DNA from: Myxococcaceae bacterium
GTDB lineage: Bacteria; Myxococcota; Myxococcia; Myxococcales; Myxococcaceae
Assembly (NCBI GenBank): GCA_016793095.1
Contig: JAEUJQ010000040.1
Coordinates: 1 to 52,248, forward strand
Reading direction: 5' to 3'
Length of the DNA stretch: 52,248 nucleotides
Both the position numbers and the translations under genes were made by a program. Below are positions 26,960-36,131 of this stretch, piece by piece (position 1 is the first letter of the stretch; each line of letters begins with the position of its first letter). Under the pieces are notes generated by a model. The model did not search any database. It was not told the origin of the DNA and was given only the letters and a program-made list of their open reading frames with translations.

Positions 26960-27877
26960 ATGACGCCTGACTGGCCCGAGCTCAGCGACCTGCTCCTCGA
27001 CGTCGACGCCCAGACGCTCGAGCGCCGGCCGGTGCGCCGCGCGGCCGTGCTCGCCCCCCTCGAGCGCCACGGCATGAGGGAGGCGAGGCGCATCGTCGAC
27101 GGGCTGCCCGGGCAGGACGTGCTCGACGAGGCCGCCATCGACGCCGTGCTGCTGCGGGCCCACACCGAGCTGACGCGCCTCGCCTTCGAGTTCCGCAACG
27201 GCGTGCGGCTCGTCCAGCTCCTGCGACCGCTCCTCGAGGTGCTGCGAGCCGTCACCCCCGAGCGCCCGCTGCGCGTCGTCGACATCGGCTGCGGGCTCGG
27301 CTTCGTCGTGCGGTGGCTGGCGGCGTACGGGCGCCTGGGCGACGACGTCGAGCTGCTCGGGTGTGACTTCAACCCGGCGCTGATCGGCCTCGCCGAGCGA
27401 CTGAGCGTCGAGGAGGGCTTGCGCTGCCGCTTCCGCGTCGCCAACGCCTTCACGCTCGAGCGGAGCGCGCACGTGTTCATCTCGACGGGCGTGCTGCACC
27501 ACTTCCGCGGCGACGCGCTCGATCGCTTCTTCGAGCGGCAGGCCGGCGCTGGCGCACGGGGGGTGCTCCACTGCGACATCAAGGCGTCGTGGGCGGCCCC
27601 GCTCGGCGCGTGGCTCTTCCACGAGGCCCGCATGCGAGAGCCGCTCGCGAAGCACGACGGCGTGCTCTCAGCCGTCCGTGCCCACCCTGCGCCCACGCTG
27701 CTCGACTCGGCGAGGAGGACGGGGAGGCCGCTGCGGTTCGCGCTCTTCGACGGCGCACCCTCGCCGCTCCCCCTCCTGCGCACGTTGAACACCGTCGTCG
27801 GGGTCGACGCGGCCATCGAGCAGGCGTTCCTCTCGGCCCTGGGTGACGGCCGCCAGCGGCTGGGAGCGTTCACGTGA
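26960..27877 (+). CDS. Class I SAM-dependent methyltransferase
   Basis: The 305-residue protein has a Rossmann-fold methyltransferase domain: motif I VVDIGCGLGFVVRWLA (about 107-122), motif II acidic LLGCDFNPALIGLAERL, and post-I VFISTGVLHHFRGDALDRFF (about 173-192), typical of SAM methyltransferases. An N-terminal helical extension of about 90 residues is not typical of the core. The substrate is unknown. Its GTGA overlap with the following membrane protein (27874) suggests coupling, and the tail-anchored gene precedes it by ten bases. Confidence 0.8.
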   Translation: MTPDWPELSDLLLDVDAQTLERRPVRRAAVLAPLERHGMREARRIVDGLPGQDVLDEAAIDAVLLRAHTELTRLAFEFRNGVRLVQLLRPLLEVLRAVTPERPLRVVDIGCGLGFVVRWLAAYGRLGDDVELLGCDFNPALIGLAERLSVEEGLRCRFRVANAFTLERSAHVFISTGVLHHFRGDALDRFFERQAGAGARGVLHCDIKASWAAPLGAWLFHEARMREPLAKHDGVLSAVRAHPAPTLLDSARRTGRPLRFALFDGAPSPLPLLRTLNTVVGVDAAIEQAFLSALGDGRQRLGAFT

Positions 27878-28395
27878 CGCCCTGGCTGCTCGCGCTGCTG
27901 GTGGTGGTCGATGGAACGTTGTGCGGCTTCCGCGCAGCCGCGGGGCGAAACCCGCGGCTCTTCCTGCGCGCCTACTACGCGGCCTCGATGAGGCGGGCCG
28001 CGCTGCTGGCCCTCGTCGTCGCCGCCGGGTTCCTGGGCGTGACGATGGCGGTGCGCGCACACGACGCCGAGGCGTTCAGCGCCATCGTCGCGGCCGGCGA
28101 GGTGATGGTGCTCGTGTACGGCGTCTACGCAACCGTGGTGCTGCTGGCGCTCGGCCTCTACCTGCTCGGCCACTTCGATCTCGGCGTGCTCGCCACCGTG
28201 CTCGTGCTGGGCCCCTTCACCCTCGCGCGGCCCCTCGTCATCGTCGCGGGCGCTGCGTTCGCGGCGTGGTCGTCGCCGCACCCTGCCGCCGTGGCCTTCG
28301 CCGTGGCGGGCGCCAGCGCCATGCTCGTCTTCGAGCGGCTGTTGGACCTCGGCCGTCCCCCCTGGCGTGGGGTGCTCACTGCCGTTCACAGGTAG
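27874..28395 (+). CDS. Polytopic membrane protein, unknown function
   Basis: The 173-residue protein starts at GTG 27874, overlapping the methyltransferase stop. It has an N-terminal hydrophobic helix and three or four further helices (about 42-60, 75-95, 98-118, 120-145). Charged residues are sparse. No family is recognised. The coupling to a methyltransferase suggests the two work together, perhaps on a membrane substrate, but this is inference. Confidence 0.6.
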   Translation: MTPWLLALLVVVDGTLCGFRAAAGRNPRLFLRAYYAASMRRAALLALVVAAGFLGVTMAVRAHDAEAFSAIVAAGEVMVLVYGVYATVVLLALGLYLLGHFDLGVLATVLVLGPFTLARPLVIVAGAAFAAWSSPHPAAVAFAVAGASAMLVFERLLDLGRPPWRGVLTAVHR

Positions 28396-28451
28396 GACAC
28401 CGCCCCCCATGCGCGGGTGAGGGGTGGTGGCTAGGCTGATCGCACCTCCGC

Positions 28452-30083
28452 ATGCGTCCACTCCTCTTCTGCGTCCTTGCCCTCGCGGGTTGCGAGGGAA
28501 GCCTGACTGGCGGCGTCATCGGCACCGGGCGTCCGGGAGACCCCGCCGTCGAGTCCCCGGGCCCCTCCTCCCGGCTGCCCCGGCTCAACAACGTCGAGTA
28601 CGAGAACACGGTCACCGATCTGCTGCGCCTGCCCGCGAGGCCGAACGTCGCGAGCACCTTCGTCGCCGACAGCACGGGTGCGCGCTTCGACACGAACGGC
28701 GCCCTGCTCAACGTGGACTCGACCGTCTGGGCCGACTACCAGCGGGCCGCCGAGCAGCTCGCCCTCGCCGCGACCGCCGACATGGCGGCCCTGAGCCGCA
28801 CCTTCGGCGGCAGCGTGCCTGCGGGCGCGACCGGGCAGGTGACGGCGCTGGCCCGGCGGGCCTTCCGCCGTCCCCCGACCGACGCCGAGGTGATGGTGCT
28901 CGCCGCGCTCCACGGCCAGGCGACGACCCTCACGCCGAACGTCTCGCCGGCGCTCGCGGGCCCGCGCCTGGTGCTCGAGGCCCTGCTGCAGTCGCCCCAC
29001 TTCCTCTATCGGCCCGAGCTCGGGACCGAGGTGAAGCTGGGCGTGGTGCCCCTCGACCCGTACGAGGTCGCGAGCCGGCTCTCGTATGCGGTCTGGCGCA
29101 CGATGCCCGACGACGCGCTCTTCGCTGCCGCGGCCTCGGGCGAGCTCGGCACCAGAGAAGGCTACCTCGCGCAGGCGCGCCGCCTGCTGAGCGACCCGCG
29201 GGCGAGCGACACGGTGACCTCGTTTCACGATCAGCTGCTGCAGGTGCAGAAGGTCTTCGACGTCACCCGGAACAGCACCCTCTTCCCCGAGTTCTCCACG
29301 GCGCTGCGCGGGTCGATGGCCGAGGAGCAGCGCGCCTTCGTCCGCCACGTCGTGCTCGACCAACGTGAAGGGGTGAAGAGCCTGCTCACCGCGCCCTACT
29401 CGTTCCTCGACGCCAACACCGCGCGCGTATACGGGCTCACGGGCGTCGCGACGCTCTCGAAGGTGTCGTTCACCGACGCCCGGCGCGGCGGCCTGTTGAC
29501 GCAGCCGGCGTTCCTCGCCGTCAACGCGACCTCGACGACCTCTGACCCGATTCACCGCGGGACTTTCGTCAACCACAGCCTGCTCTGCTCGGGGCTCCCG
29601 CCTCCGCCGAACGTGGTGCCGATGCTGCCGCCAGAGGACCCGATGGTGGTGCGCACCCTGCGGCAGCGCATCGACGCCTTCACGGGGAGGGGCACCTGCG
29701 GCGAGGGCTGCCACAGCATCTTCATCAACCCGGTGGGCTTCGCCTACGAGCACTTCGACGCCCTCGGGCGCTGGCGCGACACCGAGCGCTCGCTGCCGGT
29801 GGACGCGACCGGCGAGTTCATGTTCGACGAGAAGCTCGAGCGGTTCGCCGGCGCCAGCGAGTTCGGCGCGAAGATGGCCGAGTCGAACGCCGCGCACGCC
29901 TGCTACTTCCAGCATTGGCTCGAGTACCTGTACGGCCGACGCATGGCGGAGTCCGAGCGTCCCCTCGTCGAGCGCCTCGCCAGGCAGTCGCGGGAGAACG
30001 ACGCGGCGGTGCTGACGCTGCTCGAGGAGCTGGTGGCGAGCGACGCCTTCCGGGCGCGCCGCGCCGAAGGAGGCACGCCATGA
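28452..30083 (+). CDS. DUF1592/DUF1588-type exported lipoprotein (cytochrome-like)
   Basis: The 543-residue protein has a lipoprotein signal (LALAGC). DUF1587/DUF1592/DUF1588/DUF1585-type blocks follow: RLNNVEYENTVTDLL near 40-55, ARRAFRRPPTDAE, ASRLSYAVWRTMPDDALF, HRGTFVNHSLLC, and the DUF1588 NPVGFAYEHFDALGRWR. The expected heme motif CxxCH appears as CGEGCH (Cys416, Cys420, His421), with three residues between the cysteines instead of two. Proteins of this family are paired with DUF1552 partners and thought to be exported redox-type proteins of unknown function. Its stop overlaps the DUF1552 start (ATGA). Confidence 0.85.
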   Translation: MRPLLFCVLALAGCEGSLTGGVIGTGRPGDPAVESPGPSSRLPRLNNVEYENTVTDLLRLPARPNVASTFVADSTGARFDTNGALLNVDSTVWADYQRAAEQLALAATADMAALSRTFGGSVPAGATGQVTALARRAFRRPPTDAEVMVLAALHGQATTLTPNVSPALAGPRLVLEALLQSPHFLYRPELGTEVKLGVVPLDPYEVASRLSYAVWRTMPDDALFAAAASGELGTREGYLAQARRLLSDPRASDTVTSFHDQLLQVQKVFDVTRNSTLFPEFSTALRGSMAEEQRAFVRHVVLDQREGVKSLLTAPYSFLDANTARVYGLTGVATLSKVSFTDARRGGLLTQPAFLAVNATSTTSDPIHRGTFVNHSLLCSGLPPPPNVVPMLPPEDPMVVRTLRQRIDAFTGRGTCGEGCHSIFINPVGFAYEHFDALGRWRDTERSLPVDATGEFMFDEKLERFAGASEFGAKMAESNAAHACYFQHWLEYLYGRRMAESERPLVERLARQSRENDAAVLTLLEELVASDAFRARRAEGGTP

Positions 30084-31477
30084 CGACCCGCCTCTCGCGA
30101 CGGCTGCTGCTCAAGGGCGTCGGTGGCGTGACGCTGTCCTTCCCCGCGCTGGAGTCGCTCTTGCCCCGCGCCGCCTGGGGGCAGGCCGCCCGCAAGCGCT
30201 TCGCCATCTTCGTGCGCGCCGGGAACGGCATCGTGCAGAACAGCGGCGGAGACCCCGAGCGCTTCTGGCCCGAGATGACGGGGCCGGTGACGACCGCGGC
30301 GATGTCGTCGGGCGCGAACGCGACCCGGGCCACGACCGAGCTGTCGAGCTACGCCTCCCAGCTCGTCCTCATCAAGAACGTCCGCCTGCAGTTTCCCCGG
30401 AACGCGTGCGGGCACGCCGAGGCGCTGCCGCAACTCCTGACGGCGGCCAACCACACCGGCGGCACCAGCAACAGCCCCCGCGCCCGCGGCCCGTCGATCG
30501 ACTGGCGCATCGCTCAGTCCAACAACGCGGCCGGCACCGCGCCCCTCACCTTCATGGCGGGGCCACGCCAGACGTACATCGCCGAAGGGCTCTCGTGGAG
30601 CGCCTCGGAGATGCGGACGCCGGCCGAGCGCTCTCCGCTCAACGCCTTCATGCGCCTCACCGGCCTCGCGTCAGCCCCGCCCGAGGTGCAGCGCCTGGTG
30701 GTGGAGCGCCGCAAGAGCGTGAACGACTTCGTGCGCGAGCAGCTGCGCGAGCTGTCCGGCAAGGCCCAGCTGTCGGCCGACGACAAGCGCCGGCTCGCCC
30801 TGCACCTCGACGCGGTGCGCGACACCGAGCTGCGCATGACGTGCGACCTCGACCCGATGCAGGTGACGCAGGTGCGCGCCATCACCAGCCCCGAGGGCAA
30901 CGACGTGCGGCCCGAGGTGGTTCGCCGCTTCATGGACGTCGCGGCCTGGGCGTTTCACTGCCAGCTCAACTCCGTCGCGACCCTGCAGGTGGGCGAGGGG
31001 AACGACCAGACGCAGTACGAGATCGGCGGCACGCGCTACCCGCGCTTCCACTGGATCTCGCACCGCATCAACTCCGACGGCTCTTCAGGTGAGCCGATTC
31101 CCAACGCGGTCGAGCTGCACCACCAGGTCGATCGGTTTCAGCTGCGCCTGTTCAAGTACCTGCTCGACCGGCTCGCCTCGTACCCCTCTGCCTACGGGCC
31201 GAACCTGCTCGACGACTGCGCCGCGGTCTGGGTGAACGACCTGGGCAACGGGCCCCCGCACTCGGCGGACAACACGCCGTGGATCATCGCCGGCAGCGCG
31301 GGCGGAGCGCTGCGCACGGGCGTGCACCTCGATCACCAGCGGCGCACGAACAACCTGGTGCTGAACACCATCGCCAGCGCGGTGGGCGTGCGGAAGGCCG
31401 ACGGCTCGCTGCTCAACGACTTCGGCGATCCCAGCCTGCCGCAGGGCGTGTTGAGCAACGTGCTCACGGTCACGTGA
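30080..31477 (+). CDS. DUF1552 exported protein, Tat-type signal
   Basis: The 465-residue protein begins with a twin-arginine-like signal (LSRRLLLKGVGGVTLSFPAL). A mature domain matches the DUF1552 layout: FAIFVRAGNGIV, SIDWRIAQ, AERSPLNAFMRL, LHLDAVRDTEL and HYNSVATLQVG-like QLNSVATLQVG. No catalytic assignment exists for the family. It overlaps the DUF1592 stop by four bases, so the two are co-translated; such pairs are common in Planctomycetota and Myxococcota. Tat export suggests folding, possibly with a cofactor, before secretion. Confidence 0.85.
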   Translation: MTTRLSRRLLLKGVGGVTLSFPALESLLPRAAWGQAARKRFAIFVRAGNGIVQNSGGDPERFWPEMTGPVTTAAMSSGANATRATTELSSYASQLVLIKNVRLQFPRNACGHAEALPQLLTAANHTGGTSNSPRARGPSIDWRIAQSNNAAGTAPLTFMAGPRQTYIAEGLSWSASEMRTPAERSPLNAFMRLTGLASAPPEVQRLVVERRKSVNDFVREQLRELSGKAQLSADDKRRLALHLDAVRDTELRMTCDLDPMQVTQVRAITSPEGNDVRPEVVRRFMDVAAWAFHCQLNSVATLQVGEGNDQTQYEIGGTRYPRFHWISHRINSDGSSGEPIPNAVELHHQVDRFQLRLFKYLLDRLASYPSAYGPNLLDDCAAVWVNDLGNGPPHSADNTPWIIAGSAGGALRTGVHLDHQRRTNNLVLNTIASAVGVRKADGSLLNDFGDPSLPQGVLSNVLTVT

Positions 31478-31602
31478 GCCGAAGCCGTCAGTGAGGGCGG
31501 AGTCGACGAGGCAACGTCACTTCATCACCTGAGGCCGAGGAGCGCCGGCCGAACGAAGGCGAAGTCGAACTGAGAACCCGTGAGACGAAGCCTCATTTCA
31601 AC

Positions 31603-31619
31603 GCCCGCTTGATTCGGGC
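31603..31619. terminator. Short hairpin in convergent intergenic region
   Basis: GCCCG at 31603-31607 pairs with CGGGC at 31615-31619 across a seven-base loop, just before the stop of the convergent hydrolase. The stem is short and has no T-run, so it is only a weak terminator candidate. The rest of the 31478-31620 gap shows no gene. Confidence 0.2.
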
Positions 31620-31620
31620 T

Positions 31621-32406
31621 TCAGCGGAAGGCGTGGAGGAGCCACGGCAACAGCCGCCCGCTCGTCACCAGCCCCATGTGGTCGAAGCGCTCGGACTGGA
31701 AGAAGACGATCTTCGCCTTGCGCACGCTCGCTGGCAGCTCGTCGTACAGGTACGGCAGGTCGTCGAACTTCACGGCGTCGGGGTGCTTCTTGAGGAACCA
31801 CTCGGTGCGCTGCTGGGTGTCGAAGCCGACGAGCACCAACTGGCGCGCGCGCCCCTCCTCGGCGGCGCTCACCCAGTCGCGGAACTCCTCGTCGTTGCCG
31901 TAGAGGCCGTCCACCAGCACCACCTGCTCGAGGGGCTCGTGCTCGAGCCACTCCACCACCGTCTTGTAGGCGCCCGAGTGGCCGATGACGACGACGCGCT
32001 CGGGCGGCTTGAGCTTCGTGCGCTGCTGGACGAGCGAGAGCAGCGCCTTCAGGTCCGCCCAGAAGACCGGGTCGGTGCGGCCGCTGCGGGCCTCGGGCAC
32101 GACGAAGAGCGCGTTCCTCCCGGAGTCGCGGAACTGGCCCAGCAGGTTGTGCTCGAGCACCGCGCGATCGACGTCCGTGAAGAAGCCGTGCAGGTAGATG
32201 ACGGTGACCGCCGTCGCGGGCCTGTAGGCGCGCGGCCTCCACACGTGCACCGCGCCCTTGTCCCGGGTGCCGAAGCGCAGATGCCGCCCGTCTTCGTTGA
32301 GCTGATCGACGAACTCCGACTCGCTCGTCGCGCGGACGGCGGCGACCGCCGGCGTGGGTGGCTCCGGCGCCTGCGCGAGGCTCAAGGTGGCGAGGAGCGC
32401 CAGCAC
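31621..32406 (-). CDS. Exported alpha/beta hydrolase
   Basis: The 261-residue protein has a signal peptide (MLALLATLSLAQA). The hydrolase core has VTVIYLHGFFTDVD (oxyanion strand, about 68-80), the nucleophile elbow GHSGAY (Ser144) and a C-terminal QSERFDHMGLV as the candidate histidine region. The closest match by eye is an esterase/lipase or dienelactone-hydrolase-like protein; the substrate is unknown. It follows the 392-residue exported gene by four bases on the same strand. Confidence 0.75.
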   Translation of the reverse strand: MLALLATLSLAQAPEPPTPAVAAVRATSESEFVDQLNEDGRHLRFGTRDKGAVHVWRPRAYRPATAVTVIYLHGFFTDVDRAVLEHNLLGQFRDSGRNALFVVPEARSGRTDPVFWADLKALLSLVQQRTKLKPPERVVVIGHSGAYKTVVEWLEHEPLEQVVLVDGLYGNDEEFRDWVSAAEEGRARQLVLVGFDTQQRTEWFLKKHPDAVKFDDLPYLYDELPASVRKAKIVFFQSERFDHMGLVTSGRLLPWLLHAFR

Positions 32407-32410
32407 GCCG

Positions 32411-33589
32411 TCAGGGCTTCGGAGGCTCGACCGGCTTCGCTCTCTGCGTCACCAGCATGTGCATCGACAGCTTCTTGTCGAGGTAGCCGTAGCGGAACGT
32501 GAGCGGCTTCGCCGTCTTCCACAGCGCGCGGAAGTCTTCGTTGTACTGCGGGTTCGCGCCGAGGAACGACTCGTTGAACTTCCCGAAGGCCTGCTGCTCG
32601 AAGCCCGCCTTCGTGGCGAACCTCGGCGGAATGCCGGTGGAGTCGCTCACCATGAACTCCATGTGGGCCAGCAGGTAGGTGCGGATGGTGGAGAAGTGGT
32701 CGCGCCACAGCAGGTAGCTGGCGGCCTTCGTCATCGCGACGATGCGGCCCTTCTTCTCGAGGTACTGCTTCATGCCCTCGTCCTGGCCGAAGTTGGTGTC
32801 GGACAGGTTCTGGGCGAAGTGCCGGTGCACGCGCGCCTGGGTCTTCGGGTCCTCGCCCTTCTTCACGAAGACGAGCTCGAGGTTGTCGAAGGCCTCCGAG
32901 AAGTCCGGCGACACCCACGCCTTGTGGAGCAGCTTCGCGTGCTTCTCCTCCGACGCCTGCAGCTCGGCCGCCGTGAGGTACCGGAGCGTGCCGTCGGGGT
33001 TGGTCTTCACGTACTTGAGCGAGACGGGCTCGAAGCCGTGCACCGCCAGCCCGATGAGGAAGAACGAGAGCTGGCCCGGCAGCTCTCCGCGCTGCCCCTT
33101 CATGAGGTTCTCGGTCTTCGAGTCGTTGGCGACGAGCAGGCCCGAGGAGGTGGAGCGGATGAGCGCGAGCGAGTCGGCGAGGGACTTCGAGTTGACGCTG
33201 TCGATGCGCCGCGGATCGCCGGCGTGCTCGAGCGACATGGTGGTGATGTCGGTGGCCTCCGGGTAGGTGGTGAGGGCCGAGATCAGGTCTCCGCCACCGA
33301 ACGGGTACACGACGGTGGTGGGGAGGCCCTGGGGCTTGAGGCGCTGAATGAAGGGCATCGCCTCGCCGACCCACGTCTTGCGGTACTTCTCGATGCGGCG
33401 GTTGAGCTCCTTGCAGTGCGCCTCCACCACCTTCTGGTCGATGTGCGCCGGCAGCGGCTCCTCACCCGCGCAGGCGACGACGCGGAACAGCAGCTTCGCC
33501 TGCTTCGTGAAGTCGAGCGGCTCGGACGACGGCGCGGCGGGCGCGGCCGGGGCCTGGGCGAGGACGACGGCGAGGACGGACAGGAGCAT
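32411..33589 (-). CDS. Exported protein of unknown function
   Basis: The 392-residue protein has a signal peptide (MLLSVLAVVLAQAPAAP) and a long mature part with YPFGGGDLISALTTYPEATDITT near 100-122, a motif I recall from a widespread uncharacterised family. Later it has DDNLELVFVKKGED-like FDNLELVFVK and WRDHFSTIRTYLLAHMEFMV. Cysteines at about 38 and 60 could form a disulfide. ATG 33589 is chosen as the signal start; the frame is open to 33793 antisense to the FHA-like gene. It is coupled by a four-base gap to the hydrolase. Confidence 0.65.
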   Translation of the reverse strand: MLLSVLAVVLAQAPAAPAAPSSEPLDFTKQAKLLFRVVACAGEEPLPAHIDQKVVEAHCKELNRRIEKYRKTWVGEAMPFIQRLKPQGLPTTVVYPFGGGDLISALTTYPEATDITTMSLEHAGDPRRIDSVNSKSLADSLALIRSTSSGLLVANDSKTENLMKGQRGELPGQLSFFLIGLAVHGFEPVSLKYVKTNPDGTLRYLTAAELQASEEKHAKLLHKAWVSPDFSEAFDNLELVFVKKGEDPKTQARVHRHFAQNLSDTNFGQDEGMKQYLEKKGRIVAMTKAASYLLWRDHFSTIRTYLLAHMEFMVSDSTGIPPRFATKAGFEQQAFGKFNESFLGANPQYNEDFRALWKTAKPLTFRYGYLDKKLSMHMLVTQRAKPVEPPKP

Positions 33590-33765
33590 GGCGCCGCGAC
33601 GTAGCACGACCAGAGGCCATTCAACGGCTCCGCGTGCCGGCGCGCGTCCTGGCCCGGCGCCCCCGGCCCCGGAGGCCGCAGCGGACGAACGCCAGCGACG
33701 AGCCGCTGGGCCGGGGAGCCACACCCGGCGTATCGTCGGGGAGCACCCGCCGGAAAGGCCTCTGC

Positions 33766-34506
33766 GTGACCTCTCCATCGAGCAAGGCGTCACCCGACCA
33801 GCGACTCGAAGAGCTCCTCGCGTCGGCGCGCGAAGACGAGGAGGCCGGCCGCTGGGACTCGGCGGACCTGAAGCTGAGGCTCGCGCTGAAGCACGGCAGC
33901 ACGCCCGCGCTGGTCGAGCGGCTCGCGCGGGTCGCCCGTCGCGGCGCGCCGGCCGCCACCCCGGCCACCCAGGCTGCGCCCTCGAGCCCCTCGCCGCGCA
34001 CCACGCCCGCGGCCCGACCCGCCCCTCCGGCGCCGGTCGTCCGCACGCCCCCGATGCCGATGATGCTCTTCTCGGTGCTGCAGCGGCAGGCGCTCGTGCT
34101 GGGCGCCGGGTTCGCCACCCGCTACCCGCACCCCTGGCTCGTCTGGGAGCTGGGCCCGCAGCGGCCTGCCGGCGACGCGGCCGAGCGCAACGTGCTCGAC
34201 ACGCTGCTGCCGTCGAAGGCCGGCTCTCCGAAGTCCGTCGGGAGCGACCCCGTCTGCTTCGCGCTGTTCGGCGCCGGTCCGCTGCGCGTGGGGCGGGCCG
34301 ATGGCTGCTCCGTCGTCATCGACGACGTCACCTTCTCCCGCGACCTCGGCCTGCTCGTCTGCACGGCGGGGCGGTGGTCGTTCGAGGCCACCACGGGCGG
34401 CCGCGTCGAGCTCGCCGCCGGGTCCCAGCTTCAGAACGGCGACGTGACGTTGAGCTTCGAGACGCCCGAGTCATTCCAGCGGCGGCTCGCGGGCGGCCCC
34501 CGGTGA
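33766..34506 (+). CDS. Protein with degenerate FHA-like domain
   Basis: The 246-residue protein has an N-terminal helical segment (DQRLEELLASAREDEEAG) resembling a TPR-like helix pair, a Pro/Ala-rich linker (about 60-105) and a C-terminal FHA-like fold. The core reads LRVGRADGCSVVIDDVTFSRDLG, with GRADG in place of the FHA Arg motif and SRD in place of SxxH. The phosphothreonine-contacting residues appear altered, so pThr binding is doubtful. The GTG at 33766 is preceded by AAAGG at a suitable distance; the longer frame to 33634 lacks conserved content. The end is one base from the convergent lipoprotein gene. Confidence 0.6.
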   Translation: MTSPSSKASPDQRLEELLASAREDEEAGRWDSADLKLRLALKHGSTPALVERLARVARRGAPAATPATQAAPSSPSPRTTPAARPAPPAPVVRTPPMPMMLFSVLQRQALVLGAGFATRYPHPWLVWELGPQRPAGDAAERNVLDTLLPSKAGSPKSVGSDPVCFALFGAGPLRVGRADGCSVVIDDVTFSRDLGLLVCTAGRWSFEATTGGRVELAAGSQLQNGDVTLSFETPESFQRRLAGGPR

Positions 34507-34507
34507 C

Positions 34508-36055
34508 TCACGGGACGCAGGCGGCGGCGGGGTACGCGGCCTTGCGGTCGGCGTCGCGCCCGAGCTCGGCGACGTAGAAGCGGCCCGGCTCCTCGCCGCG
34601 CAGGAACGCGCTCGCGACCCGACACTCGAGGGCCCGGCCGGGGCTCGGCTCGGTGCACTGCGCGTCCTTCGCGCGCGCGAGCGTCGAGAGCGAGGTCTTC
34701 ACCCACGCGCCCAGCGCCGTCTCGAGCGACTCGAGCGCCTCGTCGTCGAGCTCGGCCTGCCCCGGCGCCCGCGCGACACGCCCCTCGACGCCCGCCGGCG
34801 CGAACTTGGGCTGCTCGACGCCGGTGCGGGCCACCTCGAACGTGACGTCGCGAGTGGGCAACGCGGCGTTCGACGAGGTGATGACGAGGCGGAAGTTCTG
34901 CCGCCAGGTGTGGGTGCGCCGCGTGTACCGGTAGACGTCGGTCACCTCGGTCACCAGCTCGCGGTCGGTGGTGCGCACGCGGCGCTCGGCGTCGTCGAGC
35001 TCGCGCACCGCCTCACGCCGCACGTCATCGAGCGTCGACGCGCGCCGGCAGAGCGCCTCTTCGGTGCGGCGGGCTTCGCAGTCGCGGCAGCGCTTCACCC
35101 GGGACAGGTCGCTGCGCGCCTGCTCGCAGTCGTCGGCCGCCAGCTTCGCGTTCAGCTTCGCCTCGCGGGCGCGGTGCTCGGCCTGCTCCCGCAGCCGGTC
35201 GAGCCTTCGCCACTCCGGGTTCTGATGCACGTCGCGGCGCGCGACGTACGTCACGTCGTGCACGGTGTCGGCGATGTCGTGCGTCAGCTCACTGCGCGTG
35301 AGCCCCACGCGCAGGCCAAGCTCCGAGCCCGACGCGCACGAGAGCCGGCCGTTCGACAGGCGAGTCAGCCCGGCGCAGACCTGCTGCGCTGACGCCACGC
35401 CGTCGGTGGCGACGTTCGTGCGAACCCTCAGCCGCTCAACCAGCTCCTGCCGCTTGACGTCGAGCGGGAGCGGAGGCTCGACGTCGCCTGACAGACAGCG
35501 CGTCAAGGCCGACAACCCGAGGCTGTTGGCGAGCAGCCCCTGCGCCGAGGCCTGCTTCGCCTGCTGGGCGACGAAGTCGGCCATCGCGCGCCGCTCCCGG
35601 CCGACGCGCTGCAGGTAGGCCGCAGTGGACACCGCAGACCGGAGCGCCTCGACGCACCGCACCCGCACCACCGCGTCCACCGGCGTCGAGATGACGGGCT
35701 GACTGCAGGTGTCGAGCCAGGTGGCGCCGGCGGCGTCGGCGAGCGCCGCGAGGCGGGGAGCGTCCTTCACGCGGCGGGCGCGGTTGAGAATGGCGAGGCA
35801 CCGGCGCTCCTCGCCCACAGTGCCACAGACCGGCTTCGCCTCGTCGAGCAGCGTCGCCTCGAGGTCGCCGTAGAAGCGGTCGGCGCGCTCGCACCATTCC
35901 TTGTCGCCGCTCTGCCGGCAGGCGGACCAGTAGTGCGCGACGGCCGAGTCCAGGTCGCCGCGCTCGAGCGCCTCGTCTCCCTGCCTCGCCGCGCGGTACG
36001 CCGCCGAACAGCCCACCGTTCCCAGCATCGCGAGCACCGCCAGCGTCGTCCGCAT
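34508..36055 (-). CDS. Large cysteine-containing lipoprotein, unknown function
   Basis: The 515-residue protein has a lipoprotein signal (MRTTLAVLAMLGTVGC, Cys16) and a mature region with TPR-like QGDEALERGDLDSAVAHYW. A long helical, charge-rich middle (about 300-400) has several Cys pairs (for example RCRDCEARRTEEALCRRAS) and could form a coiled coil. No known domain was recognised beyond the TPR-like start. ATG 36055 is chosen because the lipobox follows it. It is divergent from the APC permease gene, with 76 bp between starts. Confidence 0.65.
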   Translation of the reverse strand: MRTTLAVLAMLGTVGCSAAYRAARQGDEALERGDLDSAVAHYWSACRQSGDKEWCERADRFYGDLEATLLDEAKPVCGTVGEERRCLAILNRARRVKDAPRLAALADAAGATWLDTCSQPVISTPVDAVVRVRCVEALRSAVSTAAYLQRVGRERRAMADFVAQQAKQASAQGLLANSLGLSALTRCLSGDVEPPLPLDVKRQELVERLRVRTNVATDGVASAQQVCAGLTRLSNGRLSCASGSELGLRVGLTRSELTHDIADTVHDVTYVARRDVHQNPEWRRLDRLREQAEHRAREAKLNAKLAADDCEQARSDLSRVKRCRDCEARRTEEALCRRASTLDDVRREAVRELDDAERRVRTTDRELVTEVTDVYRYTRRTHTWRQNFRLVITSSNAALPTRDVTFEVARTGVEQPKFAPAGVEGRVARAPGQAELDDEALESLETALGAWVKTSLSTLARAKDAQCTEPSPGRALECRVASAFLRGEEPGRFYVAELGRDADRKAAYPAAACVP

Positions 36056-36131
36056 CGAGGTCTCCGGCTGGCATCGACGACCTCCGGTGCGCATGTATTC
36101 ACTGGAGCTCTGGGGTACACCCCGCGACTCC

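Noticed and set aside
25573-28461. A 962-residue minus-strand open frame
   Set aside because: It is low-complexity and runs opposite the methyltransferase unit and in another frame through the PilZ gene. The gene content and start signals fit the called genes.
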